Of a stretch of 64,000 nucleotides of DNA, positions 44,750 through 52,784 are shown piece by piece. This stretch comes from Verrucomicrobiales bacterium. GTDB taxonomy: Bacteria > Verrucomicrobiota > Verrucomicrobiia > Limisphaerales > UBA11320. The notes beneath the pieces were generated by a model that did not search any database, was not told where the DNA came from, and saw only the letters and a program-made list of their open reading frames with translations. Every line of letters begins with the position of its first letter. Positions within the stretch are counted from its first letter, which is position 1. The stretch lies in NCBI GenBank assembly GCA_016793885.1, contig JAEUHE010000133.1, positions 21,662 through 85,661 on the forward strand, given 5' to 3'. Both the position numbers and the translations under genes were made by a program.

Positions 44750-45634
44750 ATGAAGTTCGCCCTCCGCCAGTTTCTAAAGAGTCCCGGCTTCACCGCCGTG
44801 GCGGTGCTCATTTTGGCTATCGCCAATCGCTTCCCGCTCGGCGTCCAGACTGCTGCGGCGGATTCAGCTTCGGTGCTTTTTGCGGAAGACTTTGAGGATG
44901 CCCGTCTCTCGGAGCGTGGATGGTACGACGGAAGCCGGTTCACCATCTCCAGCAACCGACCTTACAGTGGGAAGGGCTGCCTGGACTATACGTGGAAAGC
45001 GGGGAGCACCACACCGGACAATTCACAGGGGATTCGCCGCCTGTTCGACGCCACGGATTCCGTCTACTTGCGGTGCTACCTCCGGCTGTCCAAGGGCTGG
45101 GGGTGGACAGGGCGCGCCTATCACCCGCACTTGATGCATTTTATGACCACCGAGAATGGGAAATACCACGGACCCGCGGCGAGTCACCTTACCCTGTACA
45201 TCGAACCGCAGAATGGCCGGCTCCGATTGGCGGCTCAGGACATTCTGAACAAGGATCAACCGCACGGCTTGACCCAAGGCCCTCTTCGAGGCGGCTACAA
45301 TGGCACCCTGTACGACAGCGCCGATTTGCTTTTTAATGAGGATCAGTGGCACTGCATCAAGGCTGAGTTTCGGCTCAACACTCTCGATCTGAAGGCCGAC
45401 AAGGCCAACGCCGACGGTATCGTGCGTGGTTGGTTCGACGGCAAACTGGTGATTGATCGTTCCGATGTGGTCCTGCGCTCTGCGGATTTCCCACGAATGA
45501 AGTTCAATCAGTTTCTCCTGACACCCTACTTCGGTCCGGGCCTGCTTCCTCACGAACAAACGCTCTGGATCGATGAACTGGTAGTCGCGAAACAACGTCC
45601 GGCTTCGGCCGCCCGCCGCGAAAAGGCACCATGA
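44750..45634 (+). CDS. Secreted lectin-like (jelly-roll) protein with permease-derived signal peptide
   Basis: 294 residues from ATG 44750. The first ~21 codons ([20 protein letters not shown]) are the ADOP permease start, DNA as well as protein; then the sequence changes to ILAIANRFPLGVQTAAADSA, giving a plausible signal peptide with cleavage after AAA. The mature part looks like a concanavalin/polysaccharide-lyase-type jelly roll: VLFAEDFEDARLSERGWYDG, SVYLRCYLRLSKGWGWTGRA, DQWHCIKAEFRLNTLDLKAD, GIVRGWFDGKLVIDRSDVVL, LWIDELVVAKQR. It probably binds or acts on polysaccharide outside the cytoplasm. The stop (ATGA) overlaps the start of a permease remnant. Confidence 0.8.
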   Translation: MKFALRQFLKSPGFTAVAVLILAIANRFPLGVQTAAADSASVLFAEDFEDARLSERGWYDGSRFTISSNRPYSGKGCLDYTWKAGSTTPDNSQGIRRLFDATDSVYLRCYLRLSKGWGWTGRAYHPHLMHFMTTENGKYHGPAASHLTLYIEPQNGRLRLAAQDILNKDQPHGLTQGPLRGGYNGTLYDSADLLFNEDQWHCIKAEFRLNTLDLKADKANADGIVRGWFDGKLVIDRSDVVLRSADFPRMKFNQFLLTPYFGPGLLPHEQTLWIDELVVAKQRPASAARREKAP

Positions 45635-45721
45635 ACGACCTGCGCTTCGCCATTCGCCAGTTGGCTGCCCGCCCGACGTGCCACGCAAGTCCGCCCAATG
45701 GAGGCGCTCAGGGATAGTTAA
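45631..45721 (+). pseudogene. Permease remnant: first 12 codons joined to last 18 codons
   Basis: ATG 45631 opens MNDLRFAIRQLAA, the usual ADOP start. From 45663, one frame over, comes [18 protein letters not shown] and TAA (45719-45721), the usual ADOP end. About 2.3 kb of interior is missing and the join is out of frame (TAG at 45715-45717). It is followed by an AGTTATG array as after the intact permeases. Confidence 0.85.
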
Positions 45722-45890
45722 AAGTTATGAGTTATGAGTTGTGGTCAGTTGTCAGTTGTCAGCGGGATCACGGGACCCAAAACGTAGCTATGCTTGTATT
45801 CAACCAGCTTCCATTCAGCACCGATGCTTCGCGCGGCGCGCGGAGCCGGTCGGCGGCGCTCACAACTCATAACTCATAACTTCCCATCCT
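45722..45890. repeat. Heptamer inverted-array element 8 (AGTTATG/AGTTGTC type)
   Basis: Left array 45722-45763 mixes AGTTATG and AGTTGTC units; right array 45861-45887. The core keeps the hairpin region (GCTTCGCGCGGCGCGCGGAG) and an ATCACGG block of elements 3-6 but is otherwise diverged. Confidence 0.8.
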
Positions 45891-45924
45891 GAAATAGGAT
45901 GTTAGACTCAAATCGAGCCACCCA

Positions 45925-47571
45925 ATGATCCAACCTGACCAACTGAAAACCAACGATGCGCTCAAATGGTCCGCCGGAACTGGAACCGATGTATGGGCGG
46001 TCTTCTGCGCCTGCATTGCCGGCGATTTGGAGACGGTGAGACGGCTCCTGGAGAAGGATCCGGCACTGGCTCGCTGCCACCATAGCTACCGGAAGCCGCT
46101 TTACTTCGCCGTGCGAGAGAATCGGCTGGAGATTGCGGCCCTGCTGCTGGAACGCGATCCAGATCCGTTTGGGCTGGCCGTGAATGACAGCCTGCTGGAG
46201 ATCGCCCGCGACCGCGGTTACGCGGAGATGGAGCGGCTCTTGGAGTCCAAATTCGCTGAACGCCTTGGCGCCTCCCCGCGTGGCGAGCCCTGCGCAGCGG
46301 CCATCCGAGAACATGACCTCCCCAAACTGCGGGCTTTGCTCGATGCCTCGCCCGAACTGCTGCAGGCCGGCGACCAACGTTCCAACCAGCCCATCCATTG
46401 GGCCGTGATGACCCGACAGTTGGAGTTTGTGGACGAACTGCTGACCCGCGGCGCGGACCTCAACGCGCGGAGGGCAGACGGCGCGCGGCCCATTCACCTG
46501 AGCAACGGCGACTACCATTTCCGCGGCTGGCGTGATGTGTCGCCGGATTGGCCTACCAAGCCAGGGGACGTCTATCGCCACCTGATCAGCCGCGGCGCCA
46601 AAGTGGACCTGGGTATGGCTTGCGCCACCGGTGATCTCGCGCGTGTGCGGGAGTTGTTGGATGAGGATCCTTCGCTAGCCAACCGGCTCTCGGACTACGC
46701 GGGCTATTACTTGGGCAGCGGCGCACCGATCAAGAATGCTGCCGCGCGCGGGCATCTCGAAGTCGTCCAGTTCCTGCTCGATCGTGGCGCCGATCCTAAC
46801 CTGCCCGAGGAGGGCATCGCACCTGACGGCCACGCGCTCCACTCTGCCGTAGTCAACGGGCATATTGAAGTCGTTCGACTCCTGCTGAAGCACGGCGCGC
46901 ACCCGAACGTGGAGATCGAGAGCTCCGCCGACACCCTGAGCGCCGCGCTGGGCTCGGCCGGCTACTCCACCAAGCCGAACACAGAGATGGTCGATCTGCT
47001 CTGTTCTCATGGCGCGTCGCGTGGGGTTCACCTGCTCGCTTACAGCGGCGACGTTCTCACGGCGGCGGCGGTATTCGCGGCCAACCCGGCGTTGGCCAAT
47101 GATCCGGACGCGCTCGCCAACGCGGCCAGCGAAGGCAAAGAATCCTTCGTACGCCTGATGCTGCGTTATCAGGCTGACCTGCCGCGTCGGGTCGAGTTCC
47201 CCGGCTGGGCAGTCGGCGCCAAGACGCGCGAGCTGAACGAACTGCTGTTCCAGCACGGCATGAATCCCAGCGCACCGGACTGGCTGGGCATCACGCCGCT
47301 CCATCAGTTCGCACGAAATGGAGACGTCGAAAAAGCCGCACTGTTCCTCGACCACGGAGCGAATCTGCACGCGCGCGACGAGGACATCTGCTCCACTCCG
47401 CTGGGTTGGGCGGCGAAGTTCGGCCAGAAGGCGATGACCGAACTGCTGCTTGCCCGCGGTGCATTACCGAATCTGCCCGATGACCCGCCGTGGGCCGCGC
47501 CGCTGGCTTGGGCGACACGGAGAGGACACCCGGCGATCGTGGATTTGCTGAGACGTCACGGCGCGAAATGA
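45925..47571 (+). CDS. Ankyrin-repeat protein 1
   Basis: 548 residues made almost wholly of ankyrin repeats: LETVRRLLEKDPALARCHHS, KPLYFAVRENRLEIAALLLE, QPIHWAVMTRQLEFVDELLT, IKNAAARGHLEVVQFLLDRG, HALHSAVVNGHIEVVRLLLK, TPLHQFARNGDVEKAALFLD, TPLGWAAKFGQKAMTELLLA. There is no signal peptide, so it should be cytoplasmic and act by protein binding. It is the first of three related genes (others at 47593 and 49719), 21 bp before the glyoxalase-ankyrin fusion, which suggests a shared role. Partner unknown. Confidence 0.92.
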   Translation: MIQPDQLKTNDALKWSAGTGTDVWAVFCACIAGDLETVRRLLEKDPALARCHHSYRKPLYFAVRENRLEIAALLLERDPDPFGLAVNDSLLEIARDRGYAEMERLLESKFAERLGASPRGEPCAAAIREHDLPKLRALLDASPELLQAGDQRSNQPIHWAVMTRQLEFVDELLTRGADLNARRADGARPIHLSNGDYHFRGWRDVSPDWPTKPGDVYRHLISRGAKVDLGMACATGDLARVRELLDEDPSLANRLSDYAGYYLGSGAPIKNAAARGHLEVVQFLLDRGADPNLPEEGIAPDGHALHSAVVNGHIEVVRLLLKHGAHPNVEIESSADTLSAALGSAGYSTKPNTEMVDLLCSHGASRGVHLLAYSGDVLTAAAVFAANPALANDPDALANAASEGKESFVRLMLRYQADLPRRVEFPGWAVGAKTRELNELLFQHGMNPSAPDWLGITPLHQFARNGDVEKAALFLDHGANLHARDEDICSTPLGWAAKFGQKAMTELLLARGALPNLPDDPPWAAPLAWATRRGHPAIVDLLRRHGAK

Positions 47572-47592
47572 AACCTTCCCACTGCGAATCCT

Positions 47593-48534
47593 ATGAGCGA
47601 GTCCACGCCGTCTGAATCTTCTGCGATTAACTTTCACGCCGCCGTCCCCATCCTGCGGATCCGCCGCCACGCGCTGAGCCTAGATTTCTTCACGCGCGTG
47701 CTGGGATTCAAGGTGGATTGGAACGTCAGTGGCATGGCCTCGGTGTCGCGAGGTTGCTGCAGCCTGATGTTGTGCGATGACGCGCAGGGCCACCCGAGAA
47801 CTTGGGTATGGATTGGTGTCGACGACGCGGAGGCATTGCACGGCGAATTCGTGTCGCGCCACGCCACCATCCGTTTGCCTCCCACCAACTATCCATGGGC
47901 CTTCGAGTTTCATCTTGAAGATCCCGACGGCCACATCCTGCGCTTCGGATCGGAGCCTAGGGAGGATCGGCCGTTTTCGCCGTGGGTAGCGTGGTATGAG
48001 CCCGCGGTGCCGCCCTCGTTTTCGGAAGCCCTTACCGGGCTCATGAACGGCGACTTCACGCGACTTGCCTCGCTGGTTGCGGGCACCGACGGTTCGACGA
48101 GCGAGATCATTCGTTGGCACAAAGCTGGGCTGTTCCAAGCGCAGCCCGAGGCGTTGGATGAGACTTTTACCTGCGCGTGCTTCAACGGTTGCATCGAACT
48201 CGCGGAGCGTCTGTTAGCACACGGCCTGGATCCGTCCGGCGGCGCGGCGACGGGCCTGAATGCCTTCCACTGGGCGGTCAATCGTGGACATCTGGATATC
48301 GTCAGGCTCCTCATCCGCCACAAGTCGCCGCTGGACATTCAAAACAACTATGGCGGAACCGTCCTCGGCTGCGCGGTCTGGTCGGCCATCAACGAGCCCA
48401 AACCGGCGCATCCGGCCATCATTGAAACCCTGCTCCTAGCCGGAGCCCACGTCCATGAAGCGGGCTTTCCGACCGGCAACGAACGAATCGATGAGATTCT
48501 CCGGCGCTTTGGAGCCATCCACGAACCGACCTGA
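47593..48534 (+). CDS. Glyoxalase/bleomycin-resistance domain fused to ankyrin repeats
   Basis: 313 residues. Residues ~10-125 are a VOC-superfamily (bleomycin-resistance-like) domain: AAVPILRIRRHALSLDFFTR, VLGFKVDW, TWVWIGVDDAEALHGEF, FEFHLEDPDGHILRFGSE. Residues ~180-310 are ankyrin repeats (FTCACFNGCIELAERLLAHG, NAFHWAVNRGHLDIVRLLIR, NNYGGTVLGCAVW, AIIETLLLAGAHV) ending AGFPTGNERIDEILRRFG, the same end as ankyrin protein 3. Bleomycin-type VOC proteins bind and sequester drugs as dimers; whether this one binds a ligand or is a catalytic VOC is not clear. The fusion suggests the ankyrin part recruits or senses a partner. Confidence 0.9.
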   Translation: MSESTPSESSAINFHAAVPILRIRRHALSLDFFTRVLGFKVDWNVSGMASVSRGCCSLMLCDDAQGHPRTWVWIGVDDAEALHGEFVSRHATIRLPPTNYPWAFEFHLEDPDGHILRFGSEPREDRPFSPWVAWYEPAVPPSFSEALTGLMNGDFTRLASLVAGTDGSTSEIIRWHKAGLFQAQPEALDETFTCACFNGCIELAERLLAHGLDPSGGAATGLNAFHWAVNRGHLDIVRLLIRHKSPLDIQNNYGGTVLGCAVWSAINEPKPAHPAIIETLLLAGAHVHEAGFPTGNERIDEILRRFGAIHEPT

Positions 48535-48569
48535 TTTCCTCCGGTGCACTCCTCACTCTCAAACACTTT

Positions 48570-49562
48570 ATGAACAACCTCAAGTTCGCCTCTCACCTCT
48601 TGCTCAAGATCCGCGGCTTCACCGCGGTGGCCGTGCTGGTTTTCGCGCTTGGCATCGGGGCGAACGCGCCGGCCTGGGCGCACCCCGGTGCCGAATTTGA
48701 TGCGGTGGTGGCTGCCTTGGAAAGAGTTCCCGGAGACAGTTCCCGGCCCGTGGCATCAAGGGGAGCGAGCACATTCAAAGGCTTAACAGCAGGGGAAGAA
48801 AAGCAAGTAGGCGGCATCAGACTTTGCTGGTGCCCGCCCGGTCGTTTCCGAATGGGCAGCCCGCCTGCTGAGATAGGAAGACGTGAGGACGAAGCCCAGG
48901 TCGAAGTAACATTGACCAGGGGATTCTGGACCGGAAAGTTCGAGTTGACCCAGGGGCAATGGAAGAGGGAGATGGGCGCTATCCCGGGGGATCTGATCGC
49001 AGGTAAGGGCGATGATTTCCCGGTGTATTGGGTCAACTTCCTTGAAGCGGAGGACTTTTGTCGTCGGCTCACCCATCGAGCCCGGACCTCGGGCGAGCTG
49101 CCGACAGGGTGGGAATTCCGCCTCCCCACCGAGGCGCAATGGGAGTACGCCTGTCGCGCGGGAACGTCAACTGCGTTCGCATTTGGGGAATCGTTGACCC
49201 GAACCGAGGCAAACATTGGGAAACCCTATGATGGAACGCCAGATGGAACTCCGGGGACGGCGGCAGTCCCGGTCGGGAGTTACGCGGCCAATAAGTGGGG
49301 CCTCCACGACATGCACGGCAACGAGTTTGAGTGGTGTCGGGACTGGTACCACGCGCGGCTGCCCGGCGGGATCGATCCTGATCTGCGGGACACTCAAGGA
49401 ATCCCGAACCGCGATGGCACCTACTCGCGAGTGCGTCGGGGCGGAGCGTGGATGGATGGGGCGTCATTTTGCCGTTCCGCTTTTCGTTTGCGGTACGAAC
49501 CGCCGCGACGCTCAGACCACATCGGCTTCCGCATTGTAGCCGTCGAGGCAGGAGGTCAATAG
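48570..49562 (+). CDS. SUMF1/formylglycine-generating-enzyme-like secreted protein with permease-derived leader
   Basis: 330 residues. The N-terminus MNNLKFASHLLLKIRGFTAV, then AVLVFALGIGANAPAWA, is recognisably the start of an ADOP permease, here ending in a good signal-peptidase site (AWA-HP). Residues ~65-325 are the FGE-sulfatase domain: FRMGSPPAEIGRREDEAQVE, FWTGKFELTQGQWKREMG, YWVNFLEAEDFCRRLTHRAR, RLPTEAQWEYACRAGTSTAF, WGLHDMHGNEFEWCRDWYHA, RVRRGGAWMDGASFCRSAFR. Of the two copper-binding cysteines of true FGE (C-x4-C), only the second is present; Asp replaces the first, so formylglycine formation is doubtful. No sulfatase gene is adjacent. Confidence 0.88.
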   Translation: MNNLKFASHLLLKIRGFTAVAVLVFALGIGANAPAWAHPGAEFDAVVAALERVPGDSSRPVASRGASTFKGLTAGEEKQVGGIRLCWCPPGRFRMGSPPAEIGRREDEAQVEVTLTRGFWTGKFELTQGQWKREMGAIPGDLIAGKGDDFPVYWVNFLEAEDFCRRLTHRARTSGELPTGWEFRLPTEAQWEYACRAGTSTAFAFGESLTRTEANIGKPYDGTPDGTPGTAAVPVGSYAANKWGLHDMHGNEFEWCRDWYHARLPGGIDPDLRDTQGIPNRDGTYSRVRRGGAWMDGASFCRSAFRLRYEPPRRSDHIGFRIVAVEAGGQ

Positions 49563-49651
49563 GTGACAGACTCAGGATCCGGCTGGGCGGGCGGTGAACG
49601 ATAACCTGATCTTTCCATCACCCGGACGTTGCCGAGCTGTTGTCTAGGAAG

Positions 49652-49713
49652 TGACGAGTGACGAGTGATGAGTGATGAGTGATGAGTGATGAGTGATGAG
49701 TGATGAGTGATGA
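49652..49713. repeat. GTGATGA heptamer array without inverted partner (element 9)
   Basis: About nine units (GTGACGA twice, then GTGATGA). No right array is present; the ankyrin gene begins directly after it and its upstream ATGs are part of the array. Confidence 0.88.
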
Positions 49714-49718
49714 GCAAA

Positions 49719-51005
49719 ATGAAAACTGAGGACATTGGACGGTTAAGGGCCGGCATCGAGGCCAATGATGTGGCGAGTGTGGCCGCTCTTCTGAAGCGCG
49801 AGCCGGAGCTTAGAGTTCCATTGGCTGAGAATCGACATTCGATTGCGACACAAGCCATCGAACGCGTTCGGAGCACGGCCATGGTGGATCTGCTCCTAGA
49901 ACACGGCCTATCGGCTGAACGAATTACTGAATGGTGGGCGCCTGGGTTCGGGTTGAACCGTGTCTCGCCCGAGGTAGCGACTCACCTGATTCGACGAGGA
50001 GTCATGCTTACCCCCCACGCCGCGGCCGCATTAGGGATGAGCGATCTTCTCTCTCAAATGTTGGATCGCAACCCGGCTCTCGTCCACGCGAAAGGGGGAG
50101 ATGGATGCCGTCCTCTGCACTTCAGTAGAACTGTAGAAACAGCGCGCTTGCTCTTGGACCGGGGCGCGGACCTGGAGGCCCGGGACGACGACCACGGGTC
50201 GACTGCAGCGCAGTGGCGAATCGGCGACGCTCCTGAAGTGACGCGATTTCTCCTGGACCGGGGCGCACAGCCCGACATCTTTATGGCCGCGGGTTTGGGA
50301 GACTTGGCTTTGGCGCAAACGATGGTGGAGTTAGATCCAGCCTGTACCAGCTACCGTATTGGCAACAACCGTGGCCCATTCCCCGGCATAGGCTTCAAAG
50401 CACGTGGGGGAACGATCTATCAGTGGACGCTGGAGTTCAATGCGTCCCCTCAGGAGGTTGCTATTCATCGAGGCCATCGAGACGTTTTCGATTTGTTGAT
50501 GCGTCACACCACGCACCGCTCCCGGCTGCTGGTCGCGTGCATGCTGGCTGACCGGGCCATGGCCGAAGCTATTGCAGAGGAGCATCCCCAGGTGATTGCC
50601 GAATTGGACGATCAGGATCGCAGCTTGCTTGCCAAATCATGCTGGGAGACTAATCGGAACATTGAAGCCGTCCGCTTGATGCTGGACCTGGGCTTTCCCG
50701 TCGATGTGCCGGAGAGTAATCACGGGTATCTCCCGTTGCACAACGCGGCGTGGTGCGGGGACGCCGCGCTGGTCGAGCTCTTGCTTCGGCATGGACATCC
50801 AGTCGATCGACGAGATCCTGGTTATCAGGCGACGGCACTGGGATACGCCATCCACAGTTGCACACAGGCGCGACGGCATCCAGAAGGTGATTTTCCAGCT
50901 GTTGTTAAATTCCTCCTCGAAGCCGGGGTTCCTCTCGATGAGAACCAGTTTCCTACTGGCCATCCCGGCATGGACGCTGTGATCGACCGGTGTCGGGGGA
51001 AGTGA
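49719..51005 (+). CDS. Ankyrin-repeat protein 3
   Basis: I choose ATG 49719 (MKTEDIGRLRAGIEANDVAS); an in-frame ATG at 49707 belongs to the repeat array. 428 residues, mostly ankyrin repeats (DVASVAALLKREPELRVPLA, RPLHFSRTVETARLLLDRGA, GDAPEVTRFLLDRGAQPD, QEVAIHRGHRDVFDLLMRHT, YLPLHNAAWCGDAALVELLL). It ends FLLEAGVPLDENQFPTGHPG, like the glyoxalase-ankyrin fusion, so the three ankyrin genes are paralogues. No signal peptide. It is separated from the other two by the SUMF1-like gene, which may have been inserted between them. Confidence 0.9.
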   Translation: MKTEDIGRLRAGIEANDVASVAALLKREPELRVPLAENRHSIATQAIERVRSTAMVDLLLEHGLSAERITEWWAPGFGLNRVSPEVATHLIRRGVMLTPHAAAALGMSDLLSQMLDRNPALVHAKGGDGCRPLHFSRTVETARLLLDRGADLEARDDDHGSTAAQWRIGDAPEVTRFLLDRGAQPDIFMAAGLGDLALAQTMVELDPACTSYRIGNNRGPFPGIGFKARGGTIYQWTLEFNASPQEVAIHRGHRDVFDLLMRHTTHRSRLLVACMLADRAMAEAIAEEHPQVIAELDDQDRSLLAKSCWETNRNIEAVRLMLDLGFPVDVPESNHGYLPLHNAAWCGDAALVELLLRHGHPVDRRDPGYQATALGYAIHSCTQARRHPEGDFPAVVKFLLEAGVPLDENQFPTGHPGMDAVIDRCRGK

Positions 51006-51217
51006 GTGACGAGTGACGAGTGATCAGTGACGAGTGACCAGTGACCAGTGACGAGTGACCAGTGACGAGTGACCAGTGATCAAGACAAGAACTTTATTCA
51101 TGCTGGGCACCGATGCAATCAATCAACACCCCTCAGTCTCCGCGCGGCGCGCGGCGTTGGCAAACCGAGCTCATCACTCGTCACTCGTCACTTATCACTC
51201 ATCACTCATCACTTCCG
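51006..51217. repeat. Heptamer inverted-array element 10 (GTGACGA/GTGACCA type, hairpin core)
   Basis: Left array 51006-51078 of about ten GTGACGA/GTGACCA/GTGATCA units; right array about 51170-51217 of TCACTCG/TCATCAC/TTATCAC units. The core contains ACCGATGCAATCAATCAACA and CCGCGCGGCGCGCGG, homologous to the core of the AGTTATG elements although the arms are different. Confidence 0.87.
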
Positions 51218-51235
51218 ATAACCTTCCTCCATTTT

Positions 51236-52666
51236 ATGAATATTTCTTGGAACCGACGTCGCATCCTTTGGTCTGTCCTGCGCACCATCGCTGTCGCCCT
51301 GACGCTGCCGGCGAGCGCAGACCAAGTCGATCGTTTCATCGAAAGGCAGCTCAAGAAGCAAAACATTCCCGGGCTCGCACTGGCGGTCGTGCGCGAAGGC
51401 AAGGTGACGAAAGCCAAAGGTTACGGGCTGGCGGACGTGGAGTTGAGTGTCCCTGTAAAGACGGATTCGGTCTTTCAATGGGCCTCCATCTCCAAGCAGT
51501 TCACCGCCACCGCGATTCAGCAACTGGCACAGGACGGACGCCTAAAGCTCGATGATCGGATCAGCCTTCACTATACCAACGCTCCAGCGACTTGGAGCAA
51601 TGTGACGGTGTTCCACCTGCTGACTCACACGTCGGGGATCAAAAGCTATACGGGTCTTCCGGATTTTTTCGCAACGGTCCGCAAGGACTATCGGCCGGAG
51701 GAAATTATCGGATTGGTGAGAGACTTGCCGCTGGAGTTCCTGCCCGGCGAAAAGTGGGATTACTCAAACACGGGCTACTTTCTCCTGGGGCTCATCCTCG
51801 AAAATGCCAGTGGACAAACCTATGGCGATTTCCTGACCGAGCGGATTTTCCGTCCAGCTGGTATGGCAACCGCCCGAATCAACCAACAGTTTGAATTGAT
51901 TCCAAATCGCGCGACGGGCTACGCCTCCCAGAGCAACCGGCTGGTTCGTTCGGAGTTCGTCAGTCCCTCCCAGCCCTTCTCAGCGGGTGCGCTGGTCGGC
52001 ACGGTGCTGGACCTCGCGAAATGGGACGCCTCGCTTTACACCGACTTAATCCTGTCCCGGCAAGCGCGCGAAGAGGCATGGAAGCCGGTGCGATTAAGCA
52101 CTGGCGAAGATTTCCCTTACGGCTACGGATGGCAAACTGGAGAACTGCGCGGGCATCCATGGGTTGGCCACGGCGGAGGAATCCATGGTTTTAGCAGCTT
52201 CATCCTGCGGTTAACGGGAGAACGGCTGACCATCATCGTGCTCATTAACAAGGACGCCGATCCGCAAGGGATGGCTATCAGCGTCGCGGGTCACTACGTC
52301 TCGGAATTAACCCTGCGGACGATCAAGCCTCAACCGGATAGCGAACCCGCGCTGAGCCAGCGCCTTCAGCAATGCTTGGTCGATTTGGCGGCAAGAAAGG
52401 ACTCCGAGCTGATCACCCCGGGTTTTCGTCGAAATTTCGCCCGCTCTCAGCGCCGCCATGCCGCGCTTCAGGAGGATCTACGGGGGCTCAAGTCTTTTAC
52501 GTTCCTCTTGGAAGAGAAACCGGCCAGGGATCAGCGCGAAGTTGAGGGTGTCCCGATCGCACGACTGCGGAGCTACAGACTTAGGAACGGAGGCGAACCG
52601 CGTTACTACACCTTCGCGCTGACAGCCGAAAACAAAGTGGGGCTGGTGCGGGCATCGGATGATTGA
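51236..52666 (+). CDS. Secreted serine hydrolase, class C beta-lactamase-like 1
   Basis: I start at ATG 51236 (MNISWNRRRILWSVLRTIAV), giving a signal peptide ending PASA-DQ; the frame upstream is read from the repeat array. 476 residues. Active-site SxxK is S84-I-S-K87, the Tyr motif is YSN in KWDYSNTGYFLLG, and the third motif is HGGG in WVGHGGGIHGFSS. This set fits the beta-lactamase-related/esterase/D-peptidase group (Pfam Beta-lactamase). A C-terminal domain of ~110 residues follows the hydrolase fold. Likely to act on peptides or esters in the periplasm; a drug-resistance role is not implied. Confidence 0.92.
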   Translation: MNISWNRRRILWSVLRTIAVALTLPASADQVDRFIERQLKKQNIPGLALAVVREGKVTKAKGYGLADVELSVPVKTDSVFQWASISKQFTATAIQQLAQDGRLKLDDRISLHYTNAPATWSNVTVFHLLTHTSGIKSYTGLPDFFATVRKDYRPEEIIGLVRDLPLEFLPGEKWDYSNTGYFLLGLILENASGQTYGDFLTERIFRPAGMATARINQQFELIPNRATGYASQSNRLVRSEFVSPSQPFSAGALVGTVLDLAKWDASLYTDLILSRQAREEAWKPVRLSTGEDFPYGYGWQTGELRGHPWVGHGGGIHGFSSFILRLTGERLTIIVLINKDADPQGMAISVAGHYVSELTLRTIKPQPDSEPALSQRLQQCLVDLAARKDSELITPGFRRNFARSQRRHAALQEDLRGLKSFTFLLEEKPARDQREVEGVPIARLRSYRLRNGGEPRYYTFALTAENKVGLVRASDD

Positions 52667-52703
52667 GCCCCATCGAAGAACCAACATGCGCCACAGACGG
52701 AGA

Positions 52704-52783
52704 AGTGACCAGTGATGAGTGATGAGTGATGAGCTCGAAACTCCGGTCATGGCTTGTCACTCGTCACTCATCACTCATCACTT
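52704..52783. repeat. Heptamer inverted-array element 11 (GTGATGA type, short core)
   Basis: Left array 52704-52732, right array about 52757-52783, only ~25 bp of core. The right array ends two bases before the next start codon. Confidence 0.87.
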
Positions 52784-52784
52784 T

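Noticed and set aside
34206..45890. Integron-type attC sites between the permease genes
   Set aside because: No R'/R'' core sites (GTTRRRY) or integrase gene; the arms are tandem heptamers, unlike attC.
48570..49562. Genuine sulfatase-activating FGE
   Set aside because: One of the two copper-binding cysteines is replaced by Asp and no sulfatase is nearby; kept as SUMF1-like only.
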